Assembly: GCF_016808335.1 (NCBI RefSeq)
Contig: NC_053146.1
Span: 25,042,637 to 25,106,636, forward strand
Source of the DNA: Panicum virgatum
Taxonomy: Eukaryota; Streptophyta; Magnoliopsida; Poales; Poaceae
Direction: 5' to 3'
DNA: 64,000 bases
Shown here: one piece after another, positions 21,713 through 33,390 of the stretch
Layout of the letters: the number at the start of each line of letters is the position of its first letter
Numbering within the stretch: position 1 is the first letter of the stretch
Translations under genes and position numbers: made by a program
The notes under the pieces: model-generated
Databases searched by the model: none
What the model was told of the DNA's origin: nothing
Seen by the model: only the letters and a program-made list of their open reading frames with translations

Positions 21713-23158
21713 TGTGGCGGAACCACCCAAACTAACTGGGCCCGGGTGCACTGATCTTTGTTGCTAAGCAACTCTGACCTAAATTGGCACTCACCGGTAG
21801 TTCCTCGAGTGAAGCCTCGATAAAAGCCACGCTATTCCAGGATCAGCAGACAACACTCACACGAAGGTGAGCCCAGAGATTACAACACAGAACATTTCAT
21901 ACATCTCAGAGTGATTGCAGCGGAAAAGAAATTTATTACAAACCATGTTCAGAATAGTAAAGTACTACAGAGTTCCATCTACTCAATTATTCAAGTTTCA
22001 AAGTTCAGCGGAAGCAGTAAAAGATAACTAGCGAAATAACGTGACGCATCGAAAAAGCCCGTATGAATGTGTCACTCAGCGGGAGGGTGATTAGCACCAG
22101 CTGAAGGGCCATCCCACTCAACAGACCAACCCGGAGGCAAGGTACAAGGCCAAGTAAGACTCGCAAACAGATCCTCAAAGTTAGTACCTGAAAAACAGTG
22201 CCGCAAGCAAGGCTGAGTATACTAATACTCAGCAAGACTGACCCGTCTCCGGATATAACATCGTCCGATAACTAGACATGCAAGGCTTTTTGGTTGGTGG
22301 GGTTTGTTTGCCAAAAACGCCACTGAGAGTTTATCCTTATTTTCAAGTTTTAATTAGCCATATTCTAGTTGGATTAACCATTCTAAGTTTGCAACTAACT
22401 CTACACAAACATGGTAGAACAACCATTTAGTCATCCAGCAGTATTATCATCATCATGTTTCACTTGTTACTCTGTGTGACCGAAAGCATTAAGCAATCTC
22501 ATGCCGTGAGAGGCGGACGATTCTGAATCGGATTTCAACCTGGCCAGGGGAACCTAGACCACACGCAAGGGGATCGACTTCGCTCCCGCCCACGCTACTT
22601 TTCCCCTTTCTTTCCAGTCCGTGGATCCGGAACACCCTCCCCAACTACAGAGTCCGACCACTCTGTACCCGTACGTCGCGACAAAAATATAAACCCTACT
22701 TCTACTAGGAGGGTGCGAGATCGTTCCACTCGCCGGTCCAATCAGGTACTTAAGCTTACCGATTACCATATTTCTCGGTATGTGGCTAGTACTTTCAAAC
22801 GCGTAACGAAATGAGCCACACACCGCGACCTTAGCCATTTTTGACTATACCAGCGGGGTATCACAACTACACAACCCCGCCCGTTGTCCTTACATTTCAA
22901 CAGGAATTAAAGTCAGTACAATTCCTATTTGCTCGCTAGAGGCAGGAAACCACTCGACTTCTACCGTACCTATTTAGCATGGCAACTAGTCGATAAAAGA
23001 TCCGGTAACAAACATAGGTTCCTAGGGATCATGCATCTAGGGTTTTCGATCAACGCCTAGAAAACTTAAATGCGGAAAACAAAATATTACGATACATCAA
23101 TAATTAGATAGCGGAAAGATAATTCGGAAAAATAGTGGGATGATGCTCCGTGGCCTGC

Positions 23159-23302
23159 CTTCTTGGGCACTGTCAGGCAGAAAAACCTCTGGGGCTTGGC
23201 CCAGGTCTTGAGACAAGTTAGCACAATTCAGATTAACCTCCTGCTCCGCACGAGAGTCCGCGGGCACCAGTTCGTAGTCACCGTCCGCGAGATTAACCGT
23301 TT
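23159..23302 (-). other. LTR exon-like module, G2 copy (144 bp)
   Basis: Minus strand: preceded by CATATAG and ended by GAAG|GCAGGC. Length is 144 bp. In phase 1 it reads through completely, with VNLADGDYELVPADSRAEQE near the start and LSQDLGQAPEVFLPDSAQE near the end: acidic, with no transmembrane segment. It has the same length and phase as G3's copy. Here the GC donor GCAAG of G3 is GCAGG. Confidence 0.6.
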
Positions 23303-24886
23303 CTATATGCAATGCAAGATTATGAGTTATTCATGGATAACAATTTCTTTACTTCATGATAAAGTTGTAGTTCAACAAAGTTGATTTAGTGATGGTTTTA
23401 CTTTTCATTTCATGGGCAGTCATTTATAGAGTAGTAAACCTAACTACGTTTCTTCATGAATGAGTGGGGGTTTGGTTTGTTTTTCCAACATTAGAACATA
23501 GCATGCTTTCATTATTTCATAACCACAAAATTACTAATGAGCTATTGATGAAAAACTAAAGTATCTCAGATCCAAACTTAAACATTCATGCTATAAATTT
23601 CAGCATCTAACCATAAAGCAAAAACTATAACTATTCATGCAAGTGGATTACTCTAGTTGCTTCATCTTTTTGTACAGAACGTTTAATATGGGTTCTGGTG
23701 CTACAAATTTTACGAGAGCAACTTCATAGCATATACTCAGCACTAAAATTTTTCTAGATTTTATACACTTATACAACAGGGGTGACAAAAAGAACAAAAA
23801 CAGCAAGCCATTTACAAAGATTAAATCTACAGAAAGTTTTACTAGGGATATGGTTCTCAAATTTTTACCAGAGCCTATTCATGAGATAAACATACACCAG
23901 AAAAATTATCGAGCTTTATAACTACCAGATAAATTAGTTATGCATCTAATTTAACATGAATTAGCATAAATTCCTCAAGGTGCATTTAACCAGTACTGCA
24001 TATGAACTTTTTATTACAGATAGAACATACTCTAAACAAGATTATTCCCAAAAATCATGATCAGAAACAATGTAGATTACTCAGAACAAAAAAATAGTAA
24101 AACTAGCCCTAAGATACTAAGCATGATTATTCACCAAAGCAAAACTCAGTAACTGCAGCTTAAAATTTTTAGACAAGAACACAGAGCTAAAAAGAGACTT
24201 CAGAATTAAATATAGATTTTTCTGAGCCTAAGAACTATATATGAAGAATTAAGTTGATTAAACAAGCATAAATCATGGTATATAGCAAATGAACTCTAAT
24301 AAATCTGAAATTTATGGATTAACAAGATTTAAGTTATACATGTATGCAGTAAAAATTACATAGCAAGTTCATGTGCATATTCTCTAGTATTAAATCGAGG
24401 AAGCTAGCAACAGATTAGAGAATCTTGATTGTTCCAACATGATAACTGTTTTGGTTGGGTGTCATCTTTCTACTGTGATCTTAAAATTCCATTAGTGATA
24501 ACATATCCAAAAATCAAGGTCATTTGCGGAGTAGAACTTCATGAACATGCATAAGGTGGTTTTCTTATTCTTTTTCTCAGATTAAAATCGGTTGAGTTTC
24601 TGCAGATGTGACTATTACAAAATTTGTAGATTTTGTTGCAAGGATTCCAAATCAGTTGAGTTTACATTTTTCTGATTTTTCTATGATTTGTTTCACATTT
24701 TAGAAGTTCACTGATATACACTAGAAAACTTGCAGAAACACCCTTGAACGAAAAAAAGAAATTACAACCGGGTCCTTCACCGGCCTTCTCCGCCGTGGCA
24801 TCTTGCCGGTGGTGTTCTGCGATGCAGGGCTTACTGGGGCTGCCACGGGGAGGCGCGTGAGAGAGAAGGGATCGAGGAACACCTAC

Positions 24887-25130
24887 CCTGATCGACGTTC
24901 GAGTGTTTGGTGCACGGGTTCGACCTCGTCGGCGTCAATGGCGGGTCGGTTGTTCGGTTCGCCGGCGCTGGAGGTGAAGGAGGGCTCGGCGTAGGGGAAC
25001 AGGGCGCGCACGAGCACGGCGTGAGCTTGTGGATGCTTCTGGGGTAGCTGTCGTGCTCGGTCTCCCTCGGAGCTGGCCGGTCCGCGGTGAGCCCGAGCTC
25101 GCCGGCGGCGGCGCAAAAGGGGAACGGCAT
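24887..25130 (-). other. Possible first coding exon in the G2 LTR
   Basis: A true ATG at 25128-25130 opens a minus-strand frame that is unbroken to a CAGG|GTAGGT donor at 24886, leaving one base over, which matches the phase in which the 144-bp module is open. It would encode 81 codons rich in P, S, T and A (LGLTADRPAPRETEHDSYPR; APCSPTPSPPSPPAPANRTT). GC-rich DNA keeps frames open by chance, and G3 has ACG at the same place, so this is a weak call. Confidence 0.3.
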
Positions 25131-25320
25131 CGGGAGGAGGATTTGGTTCGATTCCGCGTGCGTGGAGCTCTAATGGAAGGTGGAGAAGTTGCTGCGGTGG
25201 TTGGAGGGGGCAATGCAGGGCTGGGTTAGCCGGTCCGCGTGAGCTGGATCTCGGCGGCCATGGCGGAGCGGCGGGAGAAGGAAGAAGGAGGAGAAGGCGC
25301 GCGACGGTGGAGTTCTGGGG

Positions 25321-25330
25321 GTCTTTATAG
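25321..25330 (-). promoter_or_regulatory. TATA box of the G2 LTR
   Basis: Minus strand CTATAAAGAC within GGCCTATAAAGACCCCCAG, identical to G3's 61181-61190. It is followed by a CT-rich tract and GCCATGGCC, like a plant promoter and 5' UTR. Confidence 0.75.
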
Positions 25331-26106
25331 GCCAAGGAACTCCTGGGCGAGGGATGTAGTGACTGGGGCAGTCGATTTGGGTCAGGGGCACACGACGGCG
25401 TGCGAGCAGAGCTGCCAGCGGCGCGGCGCAGGGCGGGGGGTGTCGTGGCGGCTCGGGGAGCGGCCTGGGACGCGTGTGCGCGTGAGGAGGTGCCAAGAGG
25501 CGGGCCAGGTGGTGCTGGGAAACTTCCAGGGTCCATTTGGCCGCGGGCGCGCGGTGGACGAAGTCCACCGGCGGCGTACGGCGGGCGGCGGGTGAAATAG
25601 AGCCAGCCGGGAGAGAGAGATGGAGATAGGGGCTCTTTTGCGATTTCTGAAAATTCCAGGGACCTCTCGGTAATCTAAAAATATCTCCTATTTAGATGGT
25701 TCAAATGAAAAAGTGTTGAATACCAATCTTGCATAACTTTTCAAGATCTACAACTTTCATTTTATGCAAATTTTCATTTGAAACTCACATTTTGAACTAT
25801 TTGTACATTTGCAAATTTGCACAAAAGGACTTTAGTTTTAATTAGCTTTTGACTTGATTTTGGCTGAAGTTCAATTGAGCACATGTCAATTGAAGTACCT
25901 CTCATGAGCCAACTAAAATTTTGTGCACATTTTTGCATTAAATTTTGAGTAGCTTTTCACTCCTTTTTCTTTCTCCTTTAATTTCTTTTGTATGATTTGT
26001 CTTTTATTTGACCCTTTCTCTTTGAATTAATTTCCCAAATTTTTCTTTTTAGTTTAACTAAGGTACATTGATTGTATTTAAAAGCACTGACACCTGAAGT
26101 GTCACA

Positions 26107-28230
26107 CCGTGGAGGCCCTTTCCTTTTGCAAGCGACTGATGCAGCTGATACAGGAGAGGGTCCACCCGGCCTATGAGTAGTGGGGTCGTGAGGATCCGAC
26201 CCAGGGGCAGAACTGCAAGTTCTCCAGGGTGGAAGCGTTGAACCGGGAAGCCCGCATCATGGCGGGGCAGACCCGGGACAAGGGATATCCGAAAGCCCTC
26301 TGCCTGAAGTGGCCAACCAGTGCCATAAGTTTTCTTGACTGTGCAGAGTTGATTTCCTGACTGTTTCCCCTATTTTTGCTCTATTTTTCGACTGCACCTG
26401 TTGGGTTGTGACACAACTGGAATTTGCTACAGGCTAAGGTCTTGGAGTACTGGTCCCCCGCTCCTCTACGTGAGGGGGATCCTGGCAAGGAAGCTGCCGT
26501 GCCCACCGAGCTACATAAGCCGGTGGACGATGAGATGGAGTTCTCCTCTGACTCCTCTGTGGGGAGTGAGTCGGAGGTGGAGATTACCAGCACCTCGAGG
26601 CCGCCGACCACGGCTGCCCTGAAAAGGAAGACACGCGCGCCGTGAAGAAGATCCCGCTGTCGAAAGCGGGGTTGACGGTGGCACAGAGATCGTTGAGGAG
26701 CTCCACCCCGAAGGGTGCGAGCAAGGTTCGGGGGGCATGGGCGCCCCCCATCACTGCTGGAGTGGGGTCGGCTGTGGCCGGTCCCCAAGCCGAGAAGGAA
26801 GCGGCCCGAGGACTGGGCCAGTTGCGAGGGGAAGTGACACCCCCAAGCTCTGGCTCTGGGGACAGGCCGGCCGTGCCGCTGAATCTTGTTGTAGTTTCTG
26901 CTTGTATTTCTCATGTTGGGGCCGTGCCGAGTGCTTCTGCTTTGTGCTGATGTAGGAAGGCATCACTCAGGGGCGCCCAGAGGAAAGCCGAGGAGTCATC
27001 CACCGAGGGTGGCTCTAGTGACTTGGCAAGAATGACCTCGCCCCGGGTGAGCCCGACGAAGAGCCACGCCCGCCGCGAGGAGGAAAAGAAGGAGGAGGAG
27101 GAGGAGGCCAGCAACAGTGCCCCTCCCCCTGTGCAGGACATCGAGATGCAGGACCCACCCCATGACGAGGAGGCAGAATAGGAGGTGCCTGCAGCTGGGG
27201 AGGTCCCGGTCATTGAGGCGAGGAGGACTCAAGCGGAGTCCTCGGAGCGGGCCAGAGCCCTACCGGCGGAGGAGGAGGAGGAGGGAGATGGGACGGTCAG
27301 TGGTCGTCTCGTCGCGGCCACCAAGCTGGCCCACTAATGGGTTGGGGCAAGTCCCCTGCCTCCTATCTTGTATATCTGACTTGTTGTGGTTGAGGTCATC
27401 TTGTAATGCCGAGTTGTTTTGCAAGTGCTGGTGGAGCTATCTGAGCAGGCTGCCCAGGAGTTGGCCGAGGGTAGCATAGCCATCGGCCGAGTGGCGGAGC
27501 TCGAGGCCTATGCTGCCATCAGCCGAGTGGCCGAGCTCGAGGCCCAAGTGGCCGAGCTGGAGGGATAGGGCTGCCGACTCGAGGCCGAGAAGGTGGAGGC
27601 CGAGAAGGCTCTGCGCAAGGAGAAGCGCGGTAAGGAGTCGTATTATGATCTGACCGAGTCCTTTTTGCATTGTTTGTCTTTGACTTGCATGTTCTTCAGA
27701 GCTGGAGACCTGCACCAAGGCCAACGAGGAGCTACACAAGCTCTGGGAGGCAGCCGAGGCTCGGGAAGCTGCGACGGAGGAGAAGCTCCGCCTAGAACGT
27801 CAGTCCCAACAAGGTATGATTCGGAAATATTATGGGCATTGAGTATGTTGAGTTTGTCACTTAGGCTGATGTAGCCGAGTGCTTTTCTGCAGAGGCGGAG
27901 GTCCAGGTAACCAAGGCCCGGGCGACATTGGATCGCCTCAGTGGGCAGTTGGATGCTCTGCTGGGGGCGTTCGAGACTGAAAGCATGGCCGCAGCGGAAG
28001 GCATATCAAAGAGGCTTGAGGCGTCCCGTGGCCGACTGGAGGCATTCGTGAAGGGAGCAGCCGTGGATGCCATGCAATACACCATGGGACTGGTGAGGTC
28101 CCACTTCCCGAAGGCGGACCTGGATCCGGTGGGCGATGACATCCTGCCTGACTGCTCCGAGAACTGGGAGGACAACCACGCTAGCGTCCGGGACATCTCC
28201 AAGCGCATCGTGGCCGACTTGAACCTGTAG
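26107..28230 (+). pseudogene. Antisense ORF of element C, remaining exons
   Basis: Continues exon 1 (26107-26324; RLMQLIQERVHPAYE, then REARIMAGQTRDKGYPKA). Further exons: 26433-26897 (AKVLEYWSPAPLREGDPGKE), 26956-27336 (acidic and lysine-rich, EEEKKEEEEEASN), 27426-27629 (heptad-like, GRVAELEAQVAELEG), 27700-27813 (TKANEELHKLWEAAEAREAA) and 27893-28230 (SKRLEASRGRLEAFVKGAAV, ending VADLNL stop). Introns after 27629 and 27813 keep GT-AG. The intron-1 donor has changed GTAAGT to ATAAGT. Several in-frame TAG codons (26178, 27178, 27567) disable it. Mostly coiled-coil and low-complexity after the first domain; likely the Transposase_28-related antisense ORF of RIRE2-like elements, function unknown. 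Confidence 0.75.
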
Positions 28231-28691
28231 GCCGCCACCCGGGATGTGGTTTTTAAATATTTTGCTGCAATAAAATTTGATCAGCGTGGACAATTATCGA
28301 ACAATATTTATGTAAATAATGTTTTTTCATTAATTGTTTTTAAGTTATGCCCACATTCCGAGTATGCTATGAATTTGCCGAGTAGTTAGGAAGTCGACTC
28401 TGAGCCCTTTTCTGATAGTGCTTGAGAGCTGATCATCAATGCGCGCATTAAGTTATTGTGACACAGGGTAGTTCCATGACATCTTAGCTGTGTACATAGG
28501 TACAGGACCAAGTTGTTCTTATCTGACTGGTCGGAGTCCGAGTGGCGGCTGGCTGGGTGGCCGAGACACAACCCCCGAGCATGTTGGAAACGACTCGGTA
28601 GTGAACAGTGATGATAGTATATGATAAATAACATTGAACAAACTTTATTGAATGAGTAGATAGGTACATAGCTTTGTATTTTCCTATGCTT
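28231..28691 (-). other. Non-coding spacer of element C
   Basis: Homologous, in reverse, to A's spacer 11701-12155 (shared GCTCGGGGGYTG and TTTACATAAATATTGTT segments). No coding frame seen. Confidence 0.65.
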
Positions 28692-28952
28692 CTAAGGATA
28701 GAAGCGGCGCAGGTGCTCGATATTCCATGGGTTGCCCACATCGGTGCCATCTTTTTGTTGTAAGCAGTAAGTTCCTGGAACCACTACCCTGCTAACGATG
28801 AAGGGTCCTTCCCAGGGGGAGGATAGCTTATGGGCACTGGTTGTCGACTGGATTCGTTGTAGAACCAGGTCGCCGATGTTGAAGTCTCGCTCTTTTACAT
28901 TGCGATCATGATAGTGCCGGAGCTGCTGGTCATATTGTTGATGCGAGATGAT
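28692..28952 (-). pseudogene. Integrase C-terminus of element C
   Basis: Minus strand encodes YDQQLRHYHDRNVKERDFNI, GDLVLQRIQSTTSAHKLSS and PWNIEHLRRFYP, the C-terminal end of a Tat-lineage integrase, matching A at about 11440-11695. The gene stops abruptly near 28950 where element D begins, so all upstream pol and gag of C are displaced beyond D, outside the window. Together with the antisense ORF it fixes C as minus-strand. Confidence 0.8.
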
Positions 28953-29958
28953 AACCCACCAAGCCCAGGAGCCCTGTAAGCCAAGCCCGGACTGCACTAG
29001 ATTTGAACCAAGGCGTGCCAGTCAATTTGACCTGTAAATTGACAAGGAAATAGAAAACCATCAAATTCAAGAGTGTATCAGCTGGATTTCCGAATCACTC
29101 TTACACGGGGTATCAGCAAGGCCCTGCCGAAACAGAAGACGACAAAAGATCGGGTATGATAAGCGTGTAATAAAAGCGATCTATAAGGGATCGGCAATGA
29201 GTTGCCGATGCCGATAAGCAACTAGACGGCTAGATCTAAAACCAACACATGCCAGGTAACAGTGTACAAACCCACAAATGTATGGATCTGGACAAAGCTA
29301 AGCTTATGATCAAATCTAATCGGCTTTACAAGATTTATCGTGACAAACAAGGAGCTTACAGCCGATTAAACAGATCACTAAGAGGGGTAGTTTGTGAATA
29401 AATCTAAACAAGAAAACAACGATGTGCCCGAGATCAAAGCTTAGATAAATTCGGTAAATTTTGAATAGATCTGAACGAAGCCACAGCGATGCACCCGGAA
29501 GCTAAAGCTCAGATTTACTCGGTAAATGAAAACATACCAGCAAACCAAGTCGCTCGAATGTGAGGCGTCCTTGATCAGCTTGGAAGAACTCGCGGAAAAG
29601 AAAAGATGGCGAAGTCACCGACGAGAAAGTAAATTGCAAGTAGTAGAGTTTGTTTGTTTGGATGCGTTTCAATCTTTACAATAGCCGGGGGGCTCATATT
29701 TATACCCCCACGCTAACACAATCCTAGCCGATCACGGCAAAGCACGATTCTATCTTAAGGAATAAAAACTATTCTAAAAATAAGATAATTCTTGCACAAA
29801 CCGAAGCCAAAATATCTGGTCAACTTTCTCCTCTTCGGTCAGCAAGATCTTTGACCATGGTACACGATCATCTCTCCAAATCCACCAATCGTACGACGCA
29901 GAACCTTTTCTCCTTTGCAACACTCTTCCCTGACACGTGCCAAAATTTGGTGTCAACA
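28953..29958 (-). mobile_element. 3' LTR of Tat-like element D (inner edge clear, outer edge tentative)
   Basis: On the minus strand it starts TGTTGACACCAAATTTTGG at 29958, right after a purine-rich tract, the classic start of many grass Tat-like LTRs. A TATAAATATGAG box lies at 29693-29704. The outer edge lies between 28949 (TGATAACCC on the plus strand) and 28976 (TGTAAGCC); the partner LTR is not in the window, so I cannot choose. Confidence 0.65.
29693..29704 (-). promoter_or_regulatory. TATA box of D's LTR
   Basis: Minus strand GGGGGTATAAATATGAGCC; about 255 bp into the LTR, so U3 is short and R-U5 is long. Confidence 0.7.
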
Positions 29959-30234
29959 CATGCCCTCCAATTTCGGAGTAAAATATCCTTTTACTTCGAA
30001 ATTAATCTTTGTTATGATTACGCTGCTGAACGGTCCTTTCATTTACTGCCATCTCGCTTCTAGTGTAGGTGGTGAACGAAAATCTCTTCTTTACCCTCAA
30101 CCTTTCACCTTCTCATCCACACAACGGGAATCTGCTGATTCATCTTCTGTCTTTTTACCCGCACACCCCTAATTAAATCCAGAGGTAAAAAACTGTGCCA
30201 GTGCACACAACCGATTCGTCTCCCCCATTTCGGG
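29959..30234 (-). other. Polypurine tract and 3' UTR of element D
   Basis: Adjacent to the LTR the minus strand reads CCGAAATTGGAGGGCATG, the PPT. The rest is the region upstream of D's antisense gene (plus strand) and shows no ORF. Confidence 0.6.
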
Positions 30235-30242
30235 CTATAAAT
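30235..30242 (+). promoter_or_regulatory. TATA box of D's antisense gene
   Basis: CTATAAAT in CGGGCTATAAATCACCCC, about 105 bp upstream of the ATG at 30346; good spacing for a plant core promoter directed against pol. Confidence 0.65.
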
Positions 30243-30345
30243 CACCCCATCGGCACTGTAATTTCTCCATCGGCTAGAGCTTCCTTTGCCTTCTCCTTCC
30301 TCAAGACCTCCAAAAACCCTAGCATTTCCACCTTCTTCTGAGCAA

Positions 30346-31053
30346 ATGGCCAGCAACAATCATGCCGGCGAGGGATCCTCCGGCGCTCCTCCGCTGCTCC
30401 ATCCCCGCCTCGGGTAAGACATCCATCTCTCCCTATCAATGCTACATCTTAGATCTCCATCTGACCGTTTCCTCATCTCTGCAGAGACGCAAACATTGAG
30501 CTTCCTACCAACTTCCAGACCCTGGACGAGGGTAACCAAGGCTACATCCGCGACCTCCTCCACCAACTCGCCGAGGCCCGCCGCAACCTTGACCGGGCAC
30601 AGACGAAATAGGTCATCATCCGTGGCCAGCTCACCAACGCCGACACCAAGGCCGCAAGTAAGTTTTCTGGCCATGTCCTTTTTGGTGATCTTCTCCAAGT
30701 TTTCTTTTGCTCTAATCTTTTCTTTTCCCAGACTTGGAGTCGCAGGTCCAGACCCTCCTGGACACCGCCCGAGTCTCCATCGACTCGGTGAACGCGAGGG
30801 GGAACACCGTCGCCGCACGCCTCCGGAACGTCCGGCCCCCGTCACGGAGGTCGGCGCCAGGGCCATCGCCGTCATCTCCACCATGTCCGGGGTGGACTAC
30901 CGGCAGTGGGAGCCAGTCTTTCCCGAGTGGGGAGCGGCGAGGGTAGCCTTCGATGAGCTGGTTGACGATCTCAGCCTTCCTGCCGACACCATCGTCGCCG
31001 ACGTGTGCTTGGAGGGGGTCGTCAGCAACCTCTTCGGAGTAGAGTCAGATTAG
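30346..31053 (+). pseudogene. Three-exon antisense gene of element D
   Basis: Exon 1 30346-30413 starts at an ATG and encodes MASNNHAGEGSSGAPPLLHP. Exon 2 30485-30657 (IELPTNFQTLDEGNQGYIRD, then LLHQLAEARRNLDRAQTK). Exon 3 30732-31053 ends VVSNLFGVESD. Both introns are GT-AG (GTAAGA...GCAG; GTAAGT...CCAG) and the reading frame joins correctly across them (phases 2 and 1). Exon 2 has a TAG at 30609-30611 and exon 3 a frameshift near 30820-30850, so this copy is broken. The predicted product is about 165 residues with a heptad-like central helix. It lies between pol and the 3' LTR, antisense to pol. It does not resemble the antisense ORF of A and C. No function recognised. Confidence 0.65.
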
Positions 31054-31403
31054 ATTGTAGCATGTAACAGCCTATTTGGCTCTTTTGTAAATATAATTAA
31101 TGGACTGGCTTCCTCCCTTTGTTTTTGTCTTCACTGTGCTTTGTGTTAACATTTGTCTTGCAATCATTGCGCTGAACAAACCAACACATCTTCTCCATCC
31201 AAAATCGAACAGAAAATGCAAATCAGATCCGAATCATAGGTTCTGGATTTGATTTTTGGACCTAAGGGCGATACATGTTATATCGGCCACGAAAACACTC
31301 GAATGCATTTCGATACGATTAAGTCTTTTCTTTATTTGCGCTAAAGGCGATACTTTTCTTGTATCAGCTATCTTGAAATCAACTGATCTCCTCATGTAAT
31401 CGG
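31054..31403. other. Spacer between D's antisense gene and pol
   Basis: No coding frame. It presumably holds the convergent 3' ends of pol and of the antisense gene. Confidence 0.5.
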
Positions 31404-32570
31404 CTATGCATCTGCCCTCACACTTGGGTAATACTTTTTCAAATATTTTCCATTAAGTGCGCTGAAAAATTCTTCTCCTTCCAAGGTCTCCAGAATGTAT
31501 GCGTTCCCAGGAACACATCGGCTAATCTTGTATGGCCCTTCCCATGTTGGAGGCCACTTGCCAAATTTAGGATCCTTTGTTCCTATCGGCAAGACCAGTT
31601 TCCACACCAAGTCTCCTCAGTCAAAAGATTTAGCTTTGACTTTCTTATAATACCATCGGCAAACTCTAGCTTTATTAGCTTCAATATTGATGAGAGCATT
31701 CAGCCGATGCCCAGTCAAATCTTCCAACTCATCCTTCATCAATGCGGCATAATCCTCAGCCTTCAACTGATCTTGAAATGTAACCCGTCTGGAACCAAGC
31801 CGAGTTTCCCAAGGAAGCATAGCTTCATGTCCATAAACTAATTGGTACGGAGACACTTTGGTAGCCCCATGGCAAGACATCTTGTAGGCCCATAAAGCTT
31901 CATTAAGAGTTGTATGCCACTTCTTTGGTTGTTCTTCGATTTTCCTCTTAATCATCCCTTTGTTAGAGGCTTCTGCTTGACCATTGGCTTGAGCATAATA
32001 CGGTGAAGAATTTAGCAGTTTAATTCCCATACTCGCAACAAATTCTCCAAACTCCTCTGAAATAAACATACTGCCTTGATCGGTCGTAATAGTCTGTGGA
32101 GTACCAAACCGTTAAACAATATATTCCTTCACAAATTCAATCATCTCTTTGGATGTCATAGTCTTCAGAGGAATTGTTTCAACCCATTTGGTGAAATAAT
32201 CTATTGCTACTAATATGAACTTGTGATTCTTGCTGGATGGTGGATAAATTTGTCCAATTAAATCAACTCCCCATCCTCTGAATGGCCACGACTTAATGAT
32301 AGGATTCATAGCCGATGCCGGTGCTCTCTGCACATTTCCAAATTTCTAACACCCTTGACAACGTTTATAATAACTGAAGCAATATTCTAACATGGTTGGC
32401 CAAAAGTATCCATTTCTCCTAATTAACCATTCCATTTTGTATGCCAATTGATGTGAACCACAGACAGCCTCAAGTATCTCTCCCATCAAGACCTTAGCTT
32501 CCTCTTTGTCAAGGCATTTGAGTAGAACTCCATCAATCGTCTGATAATACAATTCTCCTTCAAGCAACAC
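31404..32570 (-). pseudogene. Integrase of element D
   Basis: Minus-strand pieces in order: 32570-32346 zinc-binding domain (EAVCGSHQLAYKMEWLIRRN, YYKRCQGC); 32333-32112 core start (PFRGWGVDLIGQIYPPSSKN, ILVAIDYFTKWVE); 32069-31617 core end (FISEEFGEFVASMGIKLLNS, YYAQANGQAEASNKG, the last carrying the catalytic E); 31610-31404 C-terminus (WPPTWEGPYKISRCVPGNAY, GKYLKKYYP). The segments between 32333 and 32346, and 32112 and 32069, carry stops or shifts (a stop at 32112, TTAAAC on plus). A canonical Tat-type integrase without chromodomain. Dead copy, but each domain is well preserved. Confidence 0.85.
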
Positions 32571-32597
32571 ATACTTAGTCGCCTGAAATCTGATCCT

Positions 32598-33390
32598 TCA
32601 GCTTACTTTCTTGGAGGGACTTCCCAAATACTCCACAATTTCTTTCCTCCAATCATCGTCATGCAAATCCAGTGTCATCACATCCTCCATCAGACGATAA
32701 CCAGAAGCATGTTGTGCCAACCGATTAGCATCCCCGTTATAAAGCTTGGGTACATGTTCTATGGTTACCTTTTTGAATTCTTTCAGTAATCGGCAACACT
32801 CTTCATGATAGACCCGCAGGATATCATCTTTACATTCATATATGCTGATCAACTGATTAACCACCAACATGGAATCCCCAAATATTTCAACTGCTTCAGC
32901 TCCGATTTCTTGCAACAGCCGAACTCCTTTAAGCAAAGCCTGGTACTCAGCCTGATTATTGGTAGCGGTAGCTTCTATTAGAAAAGACAACTCAATTGTT
33001 GCCCCCCGAGGTGACACCAAGACAATGCCAATGCCAGATCCATCTCCACATGATGAACCAACAAAGAATAATGTCTATGGAACTAGATCAACAACTCCTA
33101 ATTTTGGCCCACAATGCTGAACAACAAAATCGGCCATGACTTGCCCCTTAACTACTTTAGCCGATTTGTATCTCAGATCAAACTCAGACAAGGCCAGAAT
33201 AGGCCAGAATCCATTTTCCAATTCTCCCACTCAATATCGGCAATGAGAACATGTATTTAATAACATCATCTTTGCTCACCACAACACACTCAGCCGATAA
33301 TAAATAATGTCTAAGTTTGGTACAAGAAAAGTATAAGCAAAGACATAATCTTTCAACAGGAGAGTACCTAGTTTTAGCATCCAAGAGTCT
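32598..33390 (-). pseudogene. RNase H region of element D
   Basis: 33020-32598 holds the second, archaeal-type RNase H: IEATATNNQAEYQALLKGV, EIFGDSMLVVNQL and EHVPKLYNGDANRLAQHASG; the AEYQAL and GDS motifs carry active-site acids. 33384-33184 is the end of the first RNase H and tether (CLCLYFSCTKLRHYLLSAE). Between them (about 33021-33183) the frame is lost but DLVPQTLFFVGSSCGDGSGI-like sequence remains. As in A, two RNase H domains place D in the Tat lineage. Confidence 0.8.

Larger units (their letters stand above)
21713..26106 (-). mobile_element. Solo LTR G2, Tekay/Del-like giant LTR (4394 bp)
   Basis: On the minus strand it starts TGTGACACTTC and ends GGTTCCGCCACA. It sits inside one exon of C's antisense ORF, and the two exon halves align continuously with A across it. 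Flanking five bases are CCATG (21708-21712) and CCGTG (26107-26111), a target-site duplication with one change, so this is a solo LTR. Layout on the minus strand: U3 to a CTATAAAGAC box (25321-25330), GC-rich exon-like island to a GTAGGT donor (24886), AT-rich intron-like 1.58 kb, 144-bp exon-like module (23302-23159), then a U5 tail with a hairpin at 22212-22233. It is close to G3. Confidence 0.9.
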
